NCBI RefSeq assembly: GCF_004803405.1
Contig: NZ_SSXI01000144.1
Location: 37,315-101,314 of the forward strand
DNA length: 64,000 bases
From: Nocardioides sp.
GTDB taxonomy: Bacteria > Actinomycetota > Actinomycetes > Propionibacteriales > Nocardioidaceae
Reading direction: 5' to 3'
A program made the translations under genes and the position numbers. The notes below the pieces were generated by a model, which was not told where the DNA came from, made no database searches, and saw only the letters and a list, made by a program, of their open reading frames with translations. Below, piece by piece: positions 7,917 through 17,296 of the stretch. Positions within the stretch are counted from its first letter, which is position 1. The number at the start of each line of letters is the position of its first letter.

Positions 7917-8943
7917 GGGTCCCCCTGTCCACCAGGCGCGACGCCGTACGTGCGACGCCCACCGCCGCCCTGCTGTTCGCCGTCGACCGGGCGATGTCGC
8001 GCAGCCTCTGCGACTTCACCAGCCGCCGCGCCAGCCTGGCGGTTCGACCACCCACCCGACTGAGCGCCAGCTCGAGCTCTCGCTCCACCTCGACGTTGAG
8101 GGTCACCTGCGGGGGGTGCCGAACTGGAGCCTCCATCGCGCCCGCGGGGTGATCGCGGCGTCCGGCGGCCACCCCGTGCGTCGCGTCGGGCCCCCAACCG
8201 ACGTTCTGCACCATGTTCACCGCGGGCGAGACCGCCAGGGCGCCCACGCTCAGCATCGTCAGCCACCAGTGCTTGTCCCAACCGTGGGTGACGACGTCGG
8301 ACGAGACGGCGGCCTCGGCGAAGTGACGCTGGCCGGACCGGGTGACCAGCAGCCCGCGCTGCTGGCGTGCCGGCCGGGTTCGCACCGGAGGCGCACCGGC
8401 GTCGCCAGGGGCACGGCCTGCGTGGTCGCGGGTGAAGACGGCGCGATGCTGCTGCCACCGGTCCGCCCACGTCGCCCAGCCCCAGACGCTCGCCCAGGCA
8501 GTGAAGGCGTAGCTGTGGTCACCGAAGAACTTGCGCGGGACCCCGAAGCTGCTGCCCGAGATCTGCCAGATCCGCTGATCGTCGCGGTAGCGGTCGAGGA
8601 GCTCGGCCGCGAACGTGAAGAACGAGGGATCCGCCACGCAGTCGTCCTCCAGCACGATCGCCTCGCCCACCTGGGAGAAGACCCAGTCCAGCCCCAACTC
8701 GACGTTCGCCTCGAGGCCGATGTTCTGCTCGGCGACCCGTCGGTGCACCGTGCACGGCCAGTCGATCTCCTCGAGGACCGCGCGGGTCGCCTCGCACCGC
8801 TCGGCGTCCGCCGGGCGATCCGGCCGAGGCCCATCCACCACGAGGAACAGCTGCTGCGGCCGAACGAGGCGGATCGCGTCGAGCGTCCGACGGGTCAGGT
8901 CCGGCCGGTTGAACGCGACTAGGACCACGGGGGTGGTGAACAA
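7909..8943 (-). CDS. glycosyltransferase, GNT-I/GT-A like (paralogue 2)
   Basis: Also 344 residues, with the same landmarks as its neighbour: TPVVLVAFNRPDLTRRT, IGLEANVELGLDWVFSQ, the metal motif IVLEDDCVADPSFF and TAWASVWGWATWADRW. The TTG at 8943 is chosen because AGGAGG lies 4 bp upstream and the protein then begins directly at the first beta strand; an open extension to 9000 exists. First gene of a three-gene glycosyltransferase operon, divergent from the methyltransferase gene. The pair has diverged (the C-terminal halves differ clearly), which suggests different acceptors or donors rather than a recent copy. Confidence 0.8.
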   Translation of the reverse strand: MFTTPVVLVAFNRPDLTRRTLDAIRLVRPQQLFLVVDGPRPDRPADAERCEATRAVLEEIDWPCTVHRRVAEQNIGLEANVELGLDWVFSQVGEAIVLEDDCVADPSFFTFAAELLDRYRDDQRIWQISGSSFGVPRKFFGDHSYAFTAWASVWGWATWADRWQQHRAVFTRDHAGRAPGDAGAPPVRTRPARQQRGLLVTRSGQRHFAEAAVSSDVVTHGWDKHWWLTMLSVGALAVSPAVNMVQNVGWGPDATHGVAAGRRDHPAGAMEAPVRHPPQVTLNVEVERELELALSRVGGRTARLARRLVKSQRLRDIARSTANSRAAVGVARTASRLVDRGTRA

Positions 8944-9093
8944 GCAGCCTCCTCGACAACGGGCACCGACGGTCGTCGCCGTCGCCGGACATTCCACCAC
9001 GAGGTGGCGGGGGTCAGGCTACAGTTGCCGACCGTGCCTTCCCCACGGACCGACGGACGGATCACCCGAAGCAAGCTCCCCTACCGCGAGTCG

Positions 9094-10107
9094 ATGTCGA
9101 CCTGGCTCCGCCGTCAGACGAAGGCGGGCGCCGCACGCGCCGGCATCATGGTCAGCCGCCTCGACGAGGAGAGTCGTCGCTACATCGCGGTGAACCACAA
9201 CGACTCCGTCCCGCTGCCGGCAGGCGCGGAGGACTTCCTGCGTCGGGACAACCCTCGACTCGTCGAGCTCGAGGCGGCCTACGACGCGCTCGCCATCCCA
9301 GCGGCGGCCCACACGCAATGGCGGCCCTCGTTCCTCCGCAAGAACCTCGCGATGTCCTGGTTCCGCGGCGACAACGCCTACGTCTGGCAGATCCGCCAGC
9401 TCGGCAGGGCCACCCGCCTGCGGATGTACCTCGCCATGCTCGACGTTCTGGAACGCGACGACCTCCGCCTCGCCGAGAAGCTGGAGGAGGACGGCCTGTT
9501 CGGTGCCTGGACCTTCGAGTTCGGGGACCGGCCGTCGGTCAGTCGCGACCTGCTCGACAGCATCAACGAGATCAACTACCTCGACGACCAGATGGGGCTG
9601 ACGTCGATCGACGAGCTGCGGGTCCTCGACATCGGCGCCGGCTATGGCCGTCTTGCCCACCGCATGTCTGCGGGGCTGCCGAACCTGGCCGCCTACGACT
9701 GCATCGACGGCGTGGCCACGTCGACGTTCCTGTGCGAGTACTACACGCGGTTCCGCCAGGTCCCCGAGTCCGTCCGGGTGATCCGCCTGGACCGCCATGA
9801 GGAGCTGGGAGAGCGCTACGACGTGGCGGTCAACATCCACAGCTTCTCAGAGTGCTCGATCGACGCCATCCGCTGGTGGCTGGACCGTATCGCCGAGCGC
9901 CAGATCCCCTGGCTCCTGATCGTCCCGAACACGCCCGACGAGCTGCGCAGCACCGAGCTGGACGGCAGCATGCTGCCGTTCCGCCAGGACGTGCTGGACC
10001 GGGGCTACGAGCTCGTCGACACCCGGCCGATCCACCAGTCCGACGAGCTGCGTGAGCTGATCGACCTGCACGACCAGTTCTACTTGTTCCGCCGCACCGG
10101 CATCTGA
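9094..10107 (+). CDS. putative sugar O-methyltransferase
   Basis: A class I SAM-dependent methyltransferase with the SAM-binding loop LRVLDIGAGYGRLAHRM near the middle and an acidic motif in DCIDGVATST. The long N-terminal helical half and overall plan resemble the putative sugar O-methyltransferases found in polysaccharide loci. It would methylate a hydroxyl of a glycan residue in the cytoplasm. The start is uncertain: ATG at 9094 gives 337 residues, while an in-frame GTG at 9034 would add 20; neither has a strong ribosome site. Its last 28 bp overlap, tail to tail, the flippase gene on the other strand. Confidence 0.75.
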   Translation: MSTWLRRQTKAGAARAGIMVSRLDEESRRYIAVNHNDSVPLPAGAEDFLRRDNPRLVELEAAYDALAIPAAAHTQWRPSFLRKNLAMSWFRGDNAYVWQIRQLGRATRLRMYLAMLDVLERDDLRLAEKLEEDGLFGAWTFEFGDRPSVSRDLLDSINEINYLDDQMGLTSIDELRVLDIGAGYGRLAHRMSAGLPNLAAYDCIDGVATSTFLCEYYTRFRQVPESVRVIRLDRHEELGERYDVAVNIHSFSECSIDAIRWWLDRIAERQIPWLLIVPNTPDELRSTELDGSMLPFRQDVLDRGYELVDTRPIHQSDELRELIDLHDQFYLFRRTGI

Positions 10108-11369
10108 CCCGCGACCGGCGCAGCGTCCTCTCGCGGCTCGCGACCGTCCCACCACAGCGCGACGTACCAGCACAGGGTGGAGACCCCGGTCCCGGCGGCC
10201 ATCCCCCACAGCGCGCCGGCGACGTCGCCGAGGGCGGCCCCGGCCACCATCGTCAGTCCCACCAGCACCATGCTGACGATGTCGGTCACCATCGCCAGCT
10301 GGATGCGGTGGCGACCGATGAGAGACGCGCGGATGCCGGCCTGTGCGGACATCAGCACGATCCGCAGGCTCACCGCCAGCATGAACGGCTCCACGATCGT
10401 CCAGGCTTCGCCCAGAAGCATCCGACCGATCACGTCGGGGAGGAACACCAGCACGATCAGGTTGGCCACGCCGATCGCGGCGGCGATCGCGATCGCACGC
10501 CGCATGTGTCGTGTCACCGCCGCCAGATCGTCGCGCTCACGGGCGATGTCCGTCGCCGCGGACGTCGAGACCGCCATCTGCACCGCGGTGCTCGGCGAGG
10601 CCAGCAAGGTGGCCGCGCGGAACGCGGCAACGGCGACGGGGCTGCTGAACAGCGCCATCAGGGAGGAGGTCACCAGGACGGTGGCGCTGGCGGTCAGGCC
10701 GCTGACCATCGAGCGCCAGGAGAAGTCCCAGCGGTCCCGGACCCAGCGCAGCCCGTCCCGGGCGGGCATCCCGTACTGCACGAGGACCACCAGACCGGCG
10801 ACGGCGCCGGATGCCGCCCACACCGCCACCAGCCAGCCGAGGGTCGCTGACCCGAGCATCTGGAGGACCGGGAACCCGACCGCGAGCCCGGCCATCCAGA
10901 CCAGGTCGAGCGCGACCGCGTACGACGGACGGTGCCGCGCGATCGCGAGGTACCGCCCCACGTCCTGCATCAGGAGCAGCGGCAGCGCGAGTCCCAGGAC
11001 GAGGAGCGGGACACCCAGCCCGCTGCCGACGGCGCGCAGGCCCAGCGCCGCGACGATGCACACCAACCCGGCAGCGGAGCTCAGCAGCGCGGCCGACCCG
11101 AGCACGCTGCGCGCGCGGTGGTCCGCGTCCTCGGGGTGGACCAGCACGGTCGTCGAGACCAGGCTGCGGAACGCGACCTGCGCCACCATGAAGACCATCA
11201 TCACGAGGCTGAACTCGCCGAACGCGATCGGCGAGGTCGCATGAGCGACCCATACGAGCGCGGCGACGTTGACCACACCGGAGAGCACCTGGTCGACGGT
11301 GACCAGTCCGAGTCGTCGTCCGGCGGACGTCGGACTTCCCGGTTCCTGCGCCGTCAACCCGTCCGTCAC
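10080..11369 (-). CDS. polysaccharide flippase (Wzx / MOP superfamily)
   Basis: About 429 residues made almost wholly of hydrophobic helices (12 or so), beginning after a short polar start with LGLVTVDQVLSGVVNVAALVW. This is the plan of the oligosaccharide flippase branch of the MOP superfamily, which moves lipid-linked repeat units across the membrane. The frame remains open well upstream (to 11939), but the GTG at 11369 fits the family N-terminus and leaves a 78-bp gap to the divergent SGNH gene. It presumably transports the unit built on the lipid primed by the sugar transferase at 19.6 kb. No charged catalytic motif is expected. Confidence 0.8.
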   Translation of the reverse strand: MTDGLTAQEPGSPTSAGRRLGLVTVDQVLSGVVNVAALVWVAHATSPIAFGEFSLVMMVFMVAQVAFRSLVSTTVLVHPEDADHRARSVLGSAALLSSAAGLVCIVAALGLRAVGSGLGVPLLVLGLALPLLLMQDVGRYLAIARHRPSYAVALDLVWMAGLAVGFPVLQMLGSATLGWLVAVWAASGAVAGLVVLVQYGMPARDGLRWVRDRWDFSWRSMVSGLTASATVLVTSSLMALFSSPVAVAAFRAATLLASPSTAVQMAVSTSAATDIARERDDLAAVTRHMRRAIAIAAAIGVANLIVLVFLPDVIGRMLLGEAWTIVEPFMLAVSLRIVLMSAQAGIRASLIGRHRIQLAMVTDIVSMVLVGLTMVAGAALGDVAGALWGMAAGTGVSTLCWYVALWWDGREPREDAAPVAGQMPVRRNK

Positions 11370-11447
11370 GGTGATGATCCTCGCAGAAGCGACGAACGTC
11401 GCGAAGTCGATCCCGCCTGTCCACGCGCTTGTGCCACACTGCGTGCC

Positions 11448-12434
11448 GTGGTCCTGAGTTCCGCCTTGCACCGAGCCCGGGGGTCGATGCGGGTCCAGCA
11501 GCAGCTGACGCGGGTTCGGGTCGCCCGCGATCGCTTGATCGATCATCCCCTCCGTCAGCTCGAGAGAGCGCGTCGACGCCTGGTCTCGGAGGACGTGGAT
11601 GTCCTGCTGCTGGGCGACAGCTCGATGCTCTGCTGGTCTCCGCGGGACACCGACCGCACCATGATCCCCACGATGCTGGCCGACCGCATCGGTGGCAACG
11701 TCGTGACCGTCCAGGGACCCGGCTACGGCGCTGCCATCTACGGCGAGGCGCTGCGCATCCTGGGCACGCTCGACAGGCGCCCGTCGGCGGTGGTGTTCTC
11801 CATGGCCGTGCGGCTCAACACCGCCACCCACGTCCTGCGCCACCCCGTCGTGGGATACCCCCGCTCCCTGCGAGCGCTGGCCACGGTCAAGGGAGCCGGC
11901 CGACCGATCCGGTATGTCGGTCGCGGCGGCTCCTCCCACACCGACGCGGAACGATCAGCGTTCTACGCGCTTCCGGTGACGAGTCGCTGGTCGGGCGACC
12001 ACACCATCGACTACTTCCGCCGCCGGTTGGACGGCATGGGAGCGCCGCCGTGGCCCGAGGAGCTGGAGCGTCTCCGGTTCGACTACTTCCATGGTGAGCG
12101 CGTCCTGCCGGACAATCCGGGTCTCCCGCTGATCCAGCAGTTCGGCCGGCAGGTGGAGGACTACGGCGTCCCCACGGTCGGGTTCTGGAGCAAGCCGCCG
12201 CTCCAGCGGGGCGAGCTGCACTTCCCCGGCGAGTTCGAGTCGCACGTCCGGGACAACCTGTCGAAGGTTCAGGCAGCCTTGAGCGCCGGGGGTCCGTCCC
12301 TGCCGCCACTTCTGGAGATCGACATCGCCGAGGACGAGTTCGAGGACAGCCAGAACGCCATCGAGCACTTCGACCACGCGGGCCGGACCAAGATCGCGGA
12401 GGCCCTCGCGAGCGTGGTCAGCAGGACCGGCTGA
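11448..12434 (+). CDS. SGNH/GDSL hydrolase-like protein, polysaccharide locus (1)
   Basis: About 328 residues from the GTG at 11448 (an ATG at 11487 is an alternative). The strand-plus-nucleophile motif VDVLLLGDSSMLCW gives a GDS box, and near the C-terminus HFDHAGRTKIAEAL supplies a plausible catalytic Asp-His block, so the fold is SGNH-like. There is no signal peptide or membrane helix. Such proteins in polysaccharide loci are often O-acetyl-esterases or acetyltransferase partners; the activity here is not known. The next gene, also SGNH-like, begins 2 bp after the stop, so both form one rightward unit of unknown paired function. Confidence 0.7.
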   Translation: MVLSSALHRARGSMRVQQQLTRVRVARDRLIDHPLRQLERARRRLVSEDVDVLLLGDSSMLCWSPRDTDRTMIPTMLADRIGGNVVTVQGPGYGAAIYGEALRILGTLDRRPSAVVFSMAVRLNTATHVLRHPVVGYPRSLRALATVKGAGRPIRYVGRGGSSHTDAERSAFYALPVTSRWSGDHTIDYFRRRLDGMGAPPWPEELERLRFDYFHGERVLPDNPGLPLIQQFGRQVEDYGVPTVGFWSKPPLQRGELHFPGEFESHVRDNLSKVQAALSAGGPSLPPLLEIDIAEDEFEDSQNAIEHFDHAGRTKIAEALASVVSRTG

Positions 12435-12436
12435 GC

Positions 12437-13174
12437 ATGCTGGTTCGTCTCCGGATTCGCGCCTATCGCATGCGCGAGGGCGTACTCGCCGTCATCGGCA
12501 TGGCCCGACTCCTTCGCGCTCTGCAGCGCGGAGGAGTCGAGGAGCTCTGGATCGGGGACTCGCATTCCGTCCTGCTCAACACGTCGCGCTTCCCCTTCCC
12601 CACGCTGGCCCCCGTCGGGGAGGGGAGGTGGGTCTGGCACCTCGGTCCACGTCTCATGTTCTCCATGGCGCGCGACGGCCTGCTGCCCTACGTGCGGAGG
12701 TTCGCTCGCCTCGCCGGACGCATCGAGCGGGCCCGGGACGTCAGCTACCTGTTCGTGTTCGGCGAGATCGACATCCGCTGCCACCTCGCGCCGAGGCTTC
12801 GACGGGGCGAGCACCTCGACTTCGTCACGGCCTACGTGGACCGCGTGGCCGCACTGGTTCGCGACCTCGGCGGCACCCGGGCGGTGGTCGTGGTTCCTGT
12901 CCCACCCGCGGTGGACGCCCTGGACCACAGCGCGTTCCCGGTGATCGGCACGCCTGAGGAGCGGCTCGCTGCCCACGACGCGCTGCGGAGGCGGCTCGTC
13001 GAGGAAGCAGCCAACCACTCGGCGCCGAGGGTCGACATCCTGGATCTGACACCGGCACTGGCCGGCGAGACCGGGCTGCTCCGGGACGAGCTCACCGACG
13101 ACGGGTGCCATACGAACGACGCCGGGCGCGCGGTGGTGCGCGAGGTCTCGCGAGGCTTCCTCCGGACCGGTTGA
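12437..13174 (+). CDS. SGNH/GDSL hydrolase-like protein, polysaccharide locus (2)
   Basis: A 245-residue protein with a GDSH box in EELWIGDSHSVLLN and a late CHTNDAGRAVV block, again SGNH-like. A central FVFGEIDIRCHL segment matches the oxyanion/Asn block region. Starts ATG at 12437, 2 bp after the previous gene. The GDSH form is common in SGNH proteins that sit among glycan genes. The two neighbours are not close copies: they share only the fold landmarks. The likely job is removal or transfer of an acyl group on the exopolysaccharide (inference). Confidence 0.7.
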   Translation: MLVRLRIRAYRMREGVLAVIGMARLLRALQRGGVEELWIGDSHSVLLNTSRFPFPTLAPVGEGRWVWHLGPRLMFSMARDGLLPYVRRFARLAGRIERARDVSYLFVFGEIDIRCHLAPRLRRGEHLDFVTAYVDRVAALVRDLGGTRAVVVVPVPPAVDALDHSAFPVIGTPEERLAAHDALRRRLVEEAANHSAPRVDILDLTPALAGETGLLRDELTDDGCHTNDAGRAVVREVSRGFLRTG

Positions 13175-13183
13175 CGCGCAGCG

Positions 13184-14083
13184 TCAGACCGGAAGCGCCT
13201 CCGGCACCAGCGCCTCGATGGCCTGCCGGCCGGCGGCGTCGTCGGCGTGGACGACGGCCACGTCCCAGTAGACCCGCTTGCGGCGGCGCGGGCGGAGTGC
13301 GTCCAGCGCCTTGGCCTGGTCGGCGATCTGCGCCGTGGTCGTCTGCCCCAGCGGCTCGCCGCCGTTGTCCCACACCGCGACGTGGTGGTAGCCCAGCGCG
13401 GTCAGTCGGGGCCAGAGGCCGAGCGGGTCCGAGCCCGCCAGTCGAGTCAGGTGCGGGTCGTACTCGAGGAACAGGACCGGACGGCGATCCGACCACGCCT
13501 CCGCGATCGCGGGCACCAGGTCCACGTCGTAGCCGTCGGTGTCGGACTTCACGAGCCGGAGGTCGTCGTACGACGGGTACCGCGCGCGCAACGCGGCGGC
13601 CGACACGGTCGGCATGGCGTCGGATCCCCCGCCCTCGACGAACCGGGTCGTGCCGCCGGTGCGCACCGCGGTCGAGCCAGCGCTCGCGTCGTCGTCGACG
13701 ACCAGCAGCCCCTCGACCACGGTGATGCGCGGATCGTCCCCGACGTTGCGGCGGAGGAAGTCCAGGTAGGCCTTGTCGGCCTCCACGCACAGGACCTGGC
13801 CGTCCGCGGCGTGGAGGATCTGCAGGGCCGAGTCGCCGACGTTGGCGCCGACGTCGAGCACGGTCAGCGGCGGGGCCGACTCCGCCAGGAGCGCGGCGAG
13901 TCGTACCAGGTTCTGGCCGTACGGCGAGCCGTCGGGAGCGTAGTCAGGAAGCCGGTGCGACCACGGAAGCACCATTCGGACGCCCTGGACCTCCCGGACC
14001 ACCGGGCGGTTGGGGAAAAGGTCGCGCACGAACCATCGCGCGTGACGTCTGGCGGCAGTCGCCGCAGCACCGATACCGATCAC
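13184..14083 (-). CDS. FkbM family methyltransferase
   Basis: A 299-residue SAM-dependent methyltransferase. The motif LTVLDVGANVGDSALQIL gives the SAM-binding loop, VLCVEADKAYLDFLRRNVG the second motif, and LRLVKSDTDGYDVDLV the late FkbM block. FkbM enzymes O-methylate hydroxyls on sugars or polyketides; in this locus a sugar hydroxyl is likely. The start is GTG at 14083, 9 bp after the stop of gmd, so the two form a leftward operon. With the methyltransferase at 9.1 kb, this locus has two methylating enzymes. Confidence 0.85.
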   Translation of the reverse strand: MIGIGAAATAARRHARWFVRDLFPNRPVVREVQGVRMVLPWSHRLPDYAPDGSPYGQNLVRLAALLAESAPPLTVLDVGANVGDSALQILHAADGQVLCVEADKAYLDFLRRNVGDDPRITVVEGLLVVDDDASAGSTAVRTGGTTRFVEGGGSDAMPTVSAAALRARYPSYDDLRLVKSDTDGYDVDLVPAIAEAWSDRRPVLFLEYDPHLTRLAGSDPLGLWPRLTALGYHHVAVWDNGGEPLGQTTTAQIADQAKALDALRPRRRKRVYWDVAVVHADDAAGRQAIEALVPEALPV

Positions 14084-14092
14084 GAGCGGATG

Positions 14093-15100
14093 CTAGTCCT
14101 TCGCGTGCCCGGCGAGTTCCCGCTTGTGCTGGACCAGCCGTCCCAGCTCGGCGATGTCGGCGTCGACCATCAGCTCCGCCAGCGCCTTGGCGTGGGTCGA
14201 GGCCTTCCAGCCGAGGACCTCCTGCGCCTTCGACGCGTCGCCGATCAGGGCGTCGACCTCGGTGGGCCGCTCGTAGGACTTCTCGTAACGCACGTGCTCC
14301 TCCCAGTCGAGGCCCGCGTGCCCGAACGCGTACTCGCAGAACTCACGCACCGTGGTGCCGACACCGGTCGCCAGGACGTAGTCCTGCGGCTCGTCGTGCT
14401 GGAGCATCCGCCACATGCCCTCGACGTACTCGGGCGCGTAGCCCCAGTCGCGGACCGCATCGAGGTTGCCGAGGTCGAGGTGGTCGGTGATCCCCAGCTT
14501 GATGGACGCGACACCGAGGGTGATCTTGCGCGTCACGAAGCTCTCACCTCGGCGAGGTGACTCGTGGTTGAACAGGATCCCGGAGACCGCGAACAGGTCG
14601 TAGGCCTCGCGGTAGTTGATCGTCACCCAGTGGGAGTAGAGCTTGGCTGCGCCGTAGGGAGAGCGTGGGTAGAACACCGTGTCCTCCCTCTGCGGCGGAG
14701 GTGTCGCGCCGAACATCTCCGAGGTGGACGCCTGGTAGAACCGGCAGTCGATCCTGGCTGCGCGGATCGCCTCGAGCAGCCGAAGGGTGCCGACCGCGTC
14801 GGTCGACGCGGTGTACTCCGGCAGCTCGAACGAGACCTTCACGTGGCTCTGCGCGCCCAGGTTGTACACCTCGTGCGGTGCGATGTCGCGGATCTGGTTC
14901 CCCAGGCTGACCCCGTCGGTCAGGTCGCCGTAGTGCAGGTGCAGATCGTTGTCACCGTGCAGGTGGTCGATCCGGCTGCGGTTCAGGGTCGACGATCGGC
15001 GAACCAGTCCATGCACCTCGTAGCCCTTGCTGAGCAGCAGTTCCGCGAGGTACGAGCCGTCCTGGCCGGTGATGCCGGTGATGAGTGCCCGTTTAGTCAC
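14093..15100 (-). CDS. gmd: GDP-mannose 4,6-dehydratase
   Basis: A 335-residue short-chain dehydrogenase/reductase of the extended type. It starts [20 protein letters not shown] with the NADP-binding glycine motif, then has the catalytic STSEMFG and SPYGAAKLY (Tyr-x3-Lys), and [17 protein letters not shown], diagnostic of Gmd. It converts GDP-mannose to GDP-4-keto-6-deoxymannose, the precursor of GDP-fucose, GDP-rhamnose and related sugars. The GTG at 15100 is chosen because it abuts the Rossmann strand. First gene of an operon with the FkbM methyltransferase, divergent by 24 bp from a GT4 gene, leaving almost no room for two separate promoters. Confidence 0.93.
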   Translation of the reverse strand: MTKRALITGITGQDGSYLAELLLSKGYEVHGLVRRSSTLNRSRIDHLHGDNDLHLHYGDLTDGVSLGNQIRDIAPHEVYNLGAQSHVKVSFELPEYTASTDAVGTLRLLEAIRAARIDCRFYQASTSEMFGATPPPQREDTVFYPRSPYGAAKLYSHWVTINYREAYDLFAVSGILFNHESPRRGESFVTRKITLGVASIKLGITDHLDLGNLDAVRDWGYAPEYVEGMWRMLQHDEPQDYVLATGVGTTVREFCEYAFGHAGLDWEEHVRYEKSYERPTEVDALIGDASKAQEVLGWKASTHAKALAELMVDADIAELGRLVQHKRELAGHAKD

Positions 15101-15124
15101 GGAGTCACAGTATCGTCGCGCCTC

Positions 15125-16210
15125 ATGCATCTGGTGGTGGACGCCGTTGCCGTGCAGGCCGGCAGCTCGGCGATCGTGGTCGAGCACCTGCTTCGCGGTT
15201 GGACCGAGCTGGCACCGGACGACCGGATCACGGTTCTGGCCGGCCGGGACGGCCTGGCCTTCGAACCCCCCACCGGCGTGGAGGTGGTGGTCCTGCAGCC
15301 GCCGATGGCGGGCAAGGCGGGCGCACTCTGGCTGCGCACCGTGGGGGTACGACGCGGGGCCCGCGCCGCCGGTGCCGACGCACTGTTGTCCGGCGTCCCG
15401 GCCAGCGGTCTCCTCGGCGCCGGCTGCCCGCGCGGGATCATCCTCTACGACCTGCGCCACGAGCTCCGGCCACACCAGTTCTCGAGAAGGTCTCGGCTGG
15501 CGCGTCGGGTGTCCTGGGGCTGGAGCATGCGTCAGGCCGACGGGATCTTCACGATCTCCGAGAGGACCCTCGACGATCTGCGACGACGGCACCCGCGCGT
15601 CGCCCACAAGGGGGCGGCGGCCGTGCTCGGCTCCGACCATGCGCAGGCGTGGCCGGACCCGGAGGCCGCCGATCCTCCCTATGCACTGGCCTTCGGGCAC
15701 TTCGCGAACAAGAACGCCGACGCCGTGATCGCGGGCTGGGCCGCGTTCTGCGCGACCGACCAACGCTGGCTCCTGCGGCTCGTCGGGATGGGGAACGCCG
15801 ACCGCGCGGCCGCCGAGGCTCAGGTGCGCGACCTCGGCATCGGCAGGCGCGTCGAGCTCATGCCGTGGCTCGACGACGAGTCGTTCCGCCAGTGGTTCAG
15901 CGGCGCCGGGCTGGTGATCTTCCCTTCCGACTTCGAGGGCTTCGGGCTGCCCGCCGCGGAGGCACTCCGGCTCGGGATCCCGGTCGTGGTGTCCGACGAC
16001 CGGGCACTGGCGGAGGTGACCGGCGGCCATGCGGTCACCGCGGCCTCGACCTCGGCCGCCGATCTCGCCGAGGCCTACCGCGCCGCGATCGCACTCACGC
16101 CGGAGCAGCGCTCGGCCGGCCGACGGTACGCAGGGGCGTTCACCTGGCGTCGTACGGCCGAGGTCGTGCGGCGCGGACTGACTCAGTCCGCCGAGCGCGG
16201 GAACAGGTAG
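15125..16210 (+). CDS. glycosyltransferase family 4
   Basis: A 361-residue GT-B enzyme. The C-terminal half holds the donor-binding E-x7-E region in [19 protein letters not shown] preceded by [15 protein letters not shown], typical of GT4. The N-terminal half is the acceptor Rossmann domain. It acts on a nucleotide-sugar donor, probably one of the GDP-sugars made by the neighbouring dehydratases and epimerase (inference). The ATG at 15125 starts directly at the first beta strand; open frame further upstream is the shadow of gmd. The last 28 bp overlap the convergent dehydratase gene. Confidence 0.85.
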   Translation: MHLVVDAVAVQAGSSAIVVEHLLRGWTELAPDDRITVLAGRDGLAFEPPTGVEVVVLQPPMAGKAGALWLRTVGVRRGARAAGADALLSGVPASGLLGAGCPRGIILYDLRHELRPHQFSRRSRLARRVSWGWSMRQADGIFTISERTLDDLRRRHPRVAHKGAAAVLGSDHAQAWPDPEAADPPYALAFGHFANKNADAVIAGWAAFCATDQRWLLRLVGMGNADRAAAEAQVRDLGIGRRVELMPWLDDESFRQWFSGAGLVIFPSDFEGFGLPAAEALRLGIPVVVSDDRALAEVTGGHAVTAASTSAADLAEAYRAAIALTPEQRSAGRRYAGAFTWRRTAEVVRRGLTQSAERGNR

Positions 16211-17163
16211 TCGACCGACTCCGCGACACCCGAGCGGAGCCGGGCCATGTCGACGGCCACCATCTGGCCGACCAGCTCCTTCAACCGCATCTGCGCGCGC
16301 CAGCCGATCGCACGCAGGGCGGGCTCCGGGTCGGCCACCAGTACGGCGGTGTCCGCGGGCCGGACGAGCGACGGATCCTGCTCGACGTAGGTTCCGGCTC
16401 TACCGAGACCGGCCGCTGCGAAGGCACACTCCACGAGCTCGAGCAGGCTGTGGGGCCGACCGGTGCCGATAGGCAGGTCGACCGGGTCGTCCGCCGCCGT
16501 CATCAGCCGGATCGCCTCGACGTAGTCACCGGCGAATCCCCAGTCCCGGACCACATCGAGCGTGCCGAGCACCAACCGGTCGCTCTGCCCGAGCGCGATC
16601 TCGGCCACACCGCGGGTGATCTTGCGGGTCACGAACGCCACGGTCCGCACAGGACTCTCGTGGATGTGGAGCCGGGCGTAGCAGGCATGCAGACCCGACT
16701 GCTCCCGGGCGGTGCGCACCACGTCCTCTGCCGCAGCCTTCGCTCGCGCGTAGGGACTCTCCGCTGCCGTACCGGACACCTCGGCCGTCGACGCCTGGAA
16801 GAAGCGCACGTCCCGCCCGGTCCGGTCCCGGGTCGCCAGCACTGCGTCGACGAGCACCTCGACGGCGGTCTGGTTGACCGCGATCGTGAGCTCCGGCTGT
16901 TGCCAGCTGCGGCCGACCGAGCTGACCGCAGCGAGGTTGTAGACCTCGGTCGGCTCCACCTGCTCCACCAGAGTGCGGAGCGCGGGGGCGTCGCGTACAT
17001 CGAGCGGCACGACCTCGACTCCCTGGAGGTACGTGGCCACGCGGAGCGACCCGGCACTCTCGGGCGTGACAGTCCCCACGACTCGCTTCCCGTCACGGAG
17101 CAGGGAATGCGCCAGGTAGATGCCGTCCTGCCCACCGACGCCGGTAACGAGAGCGGTGTCCAC
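16183..17163 (-). CDS. Gmd-like GDP-mannose 4,6-dehydratase family protein (second copy)
   Basis: A 326-residue extended SDR enzyme starting [20 protein letters not shown]. It keeps the Gmd landmarks in altered form: [20 protein letters not shown] (Tyr-x3-Lys), [18 protein letters not shown] and [14 protein letters not shown]. It is therefore a Gmd paralogue rather than a fucose synthase or RmlB. Substitutions in the substrate region (for example HIHESPV for NHESPRR) could mean a different GDP-sugar or another step such as 4-keto reduction. The GTG at 17163 fits the first strand. It ends inside the tail of the GT4 gene (28 bp overlap) and faces away from the epimerase. Confidence 0.8.
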   Translation of the reverse strand: MDTALVTGVGGQDGIYLAHSLLRDGKRVVGTVTPESAGSLRVATYLQGVEVVPLDVRDAPALRTLVEQVEPTEVYNLAAVSSVGRSWQQPELTIAVNQTAVEVLVDAVLATRDRTGRDVRFFQASTAEVSGTAAESPYARAKAAAEDVVRTAREQSGLHACYARLHIHESPVRTVAFVTRKITRGVAEIALGQSDRLVLGTLDVVRDWGFAGDYVEAIRLMTAADDPVDLPIGTGRPHSLLELVECAFAAAGLGRAGTYVEQDPSLVRPADTAVLVADPEPALRAIGWRAQMRLKELVGQMVAVDMARLRSGVAESVDYLFPRSAD

Positions 17164-17296
17164 GCGGCGAGTGTAGGTGTCGTCCACAGGGGGCCCGTGA
17201 CGCGACCGCGGAAGGGTCGTTGAGAATGGTGTCGCTGGGGGGCGAATGGCTGCGCGTGCACTGATCTCGGCATGCACTGATTTAGAGGAGACGCAC

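Noticed and set aside
10932..11447. Extension of the first SGNH gene upstream to 10932
   Set aside because: It is the shadow of the flippase gene and lacks hydrophobic or SGNH motifs.
14564..15124. Extension of the GT4 gene upstream to 14564
   Set aside because: This part lies opposite gmd and has no match to GT4; the first beta strand starts at the ATG at 15125.
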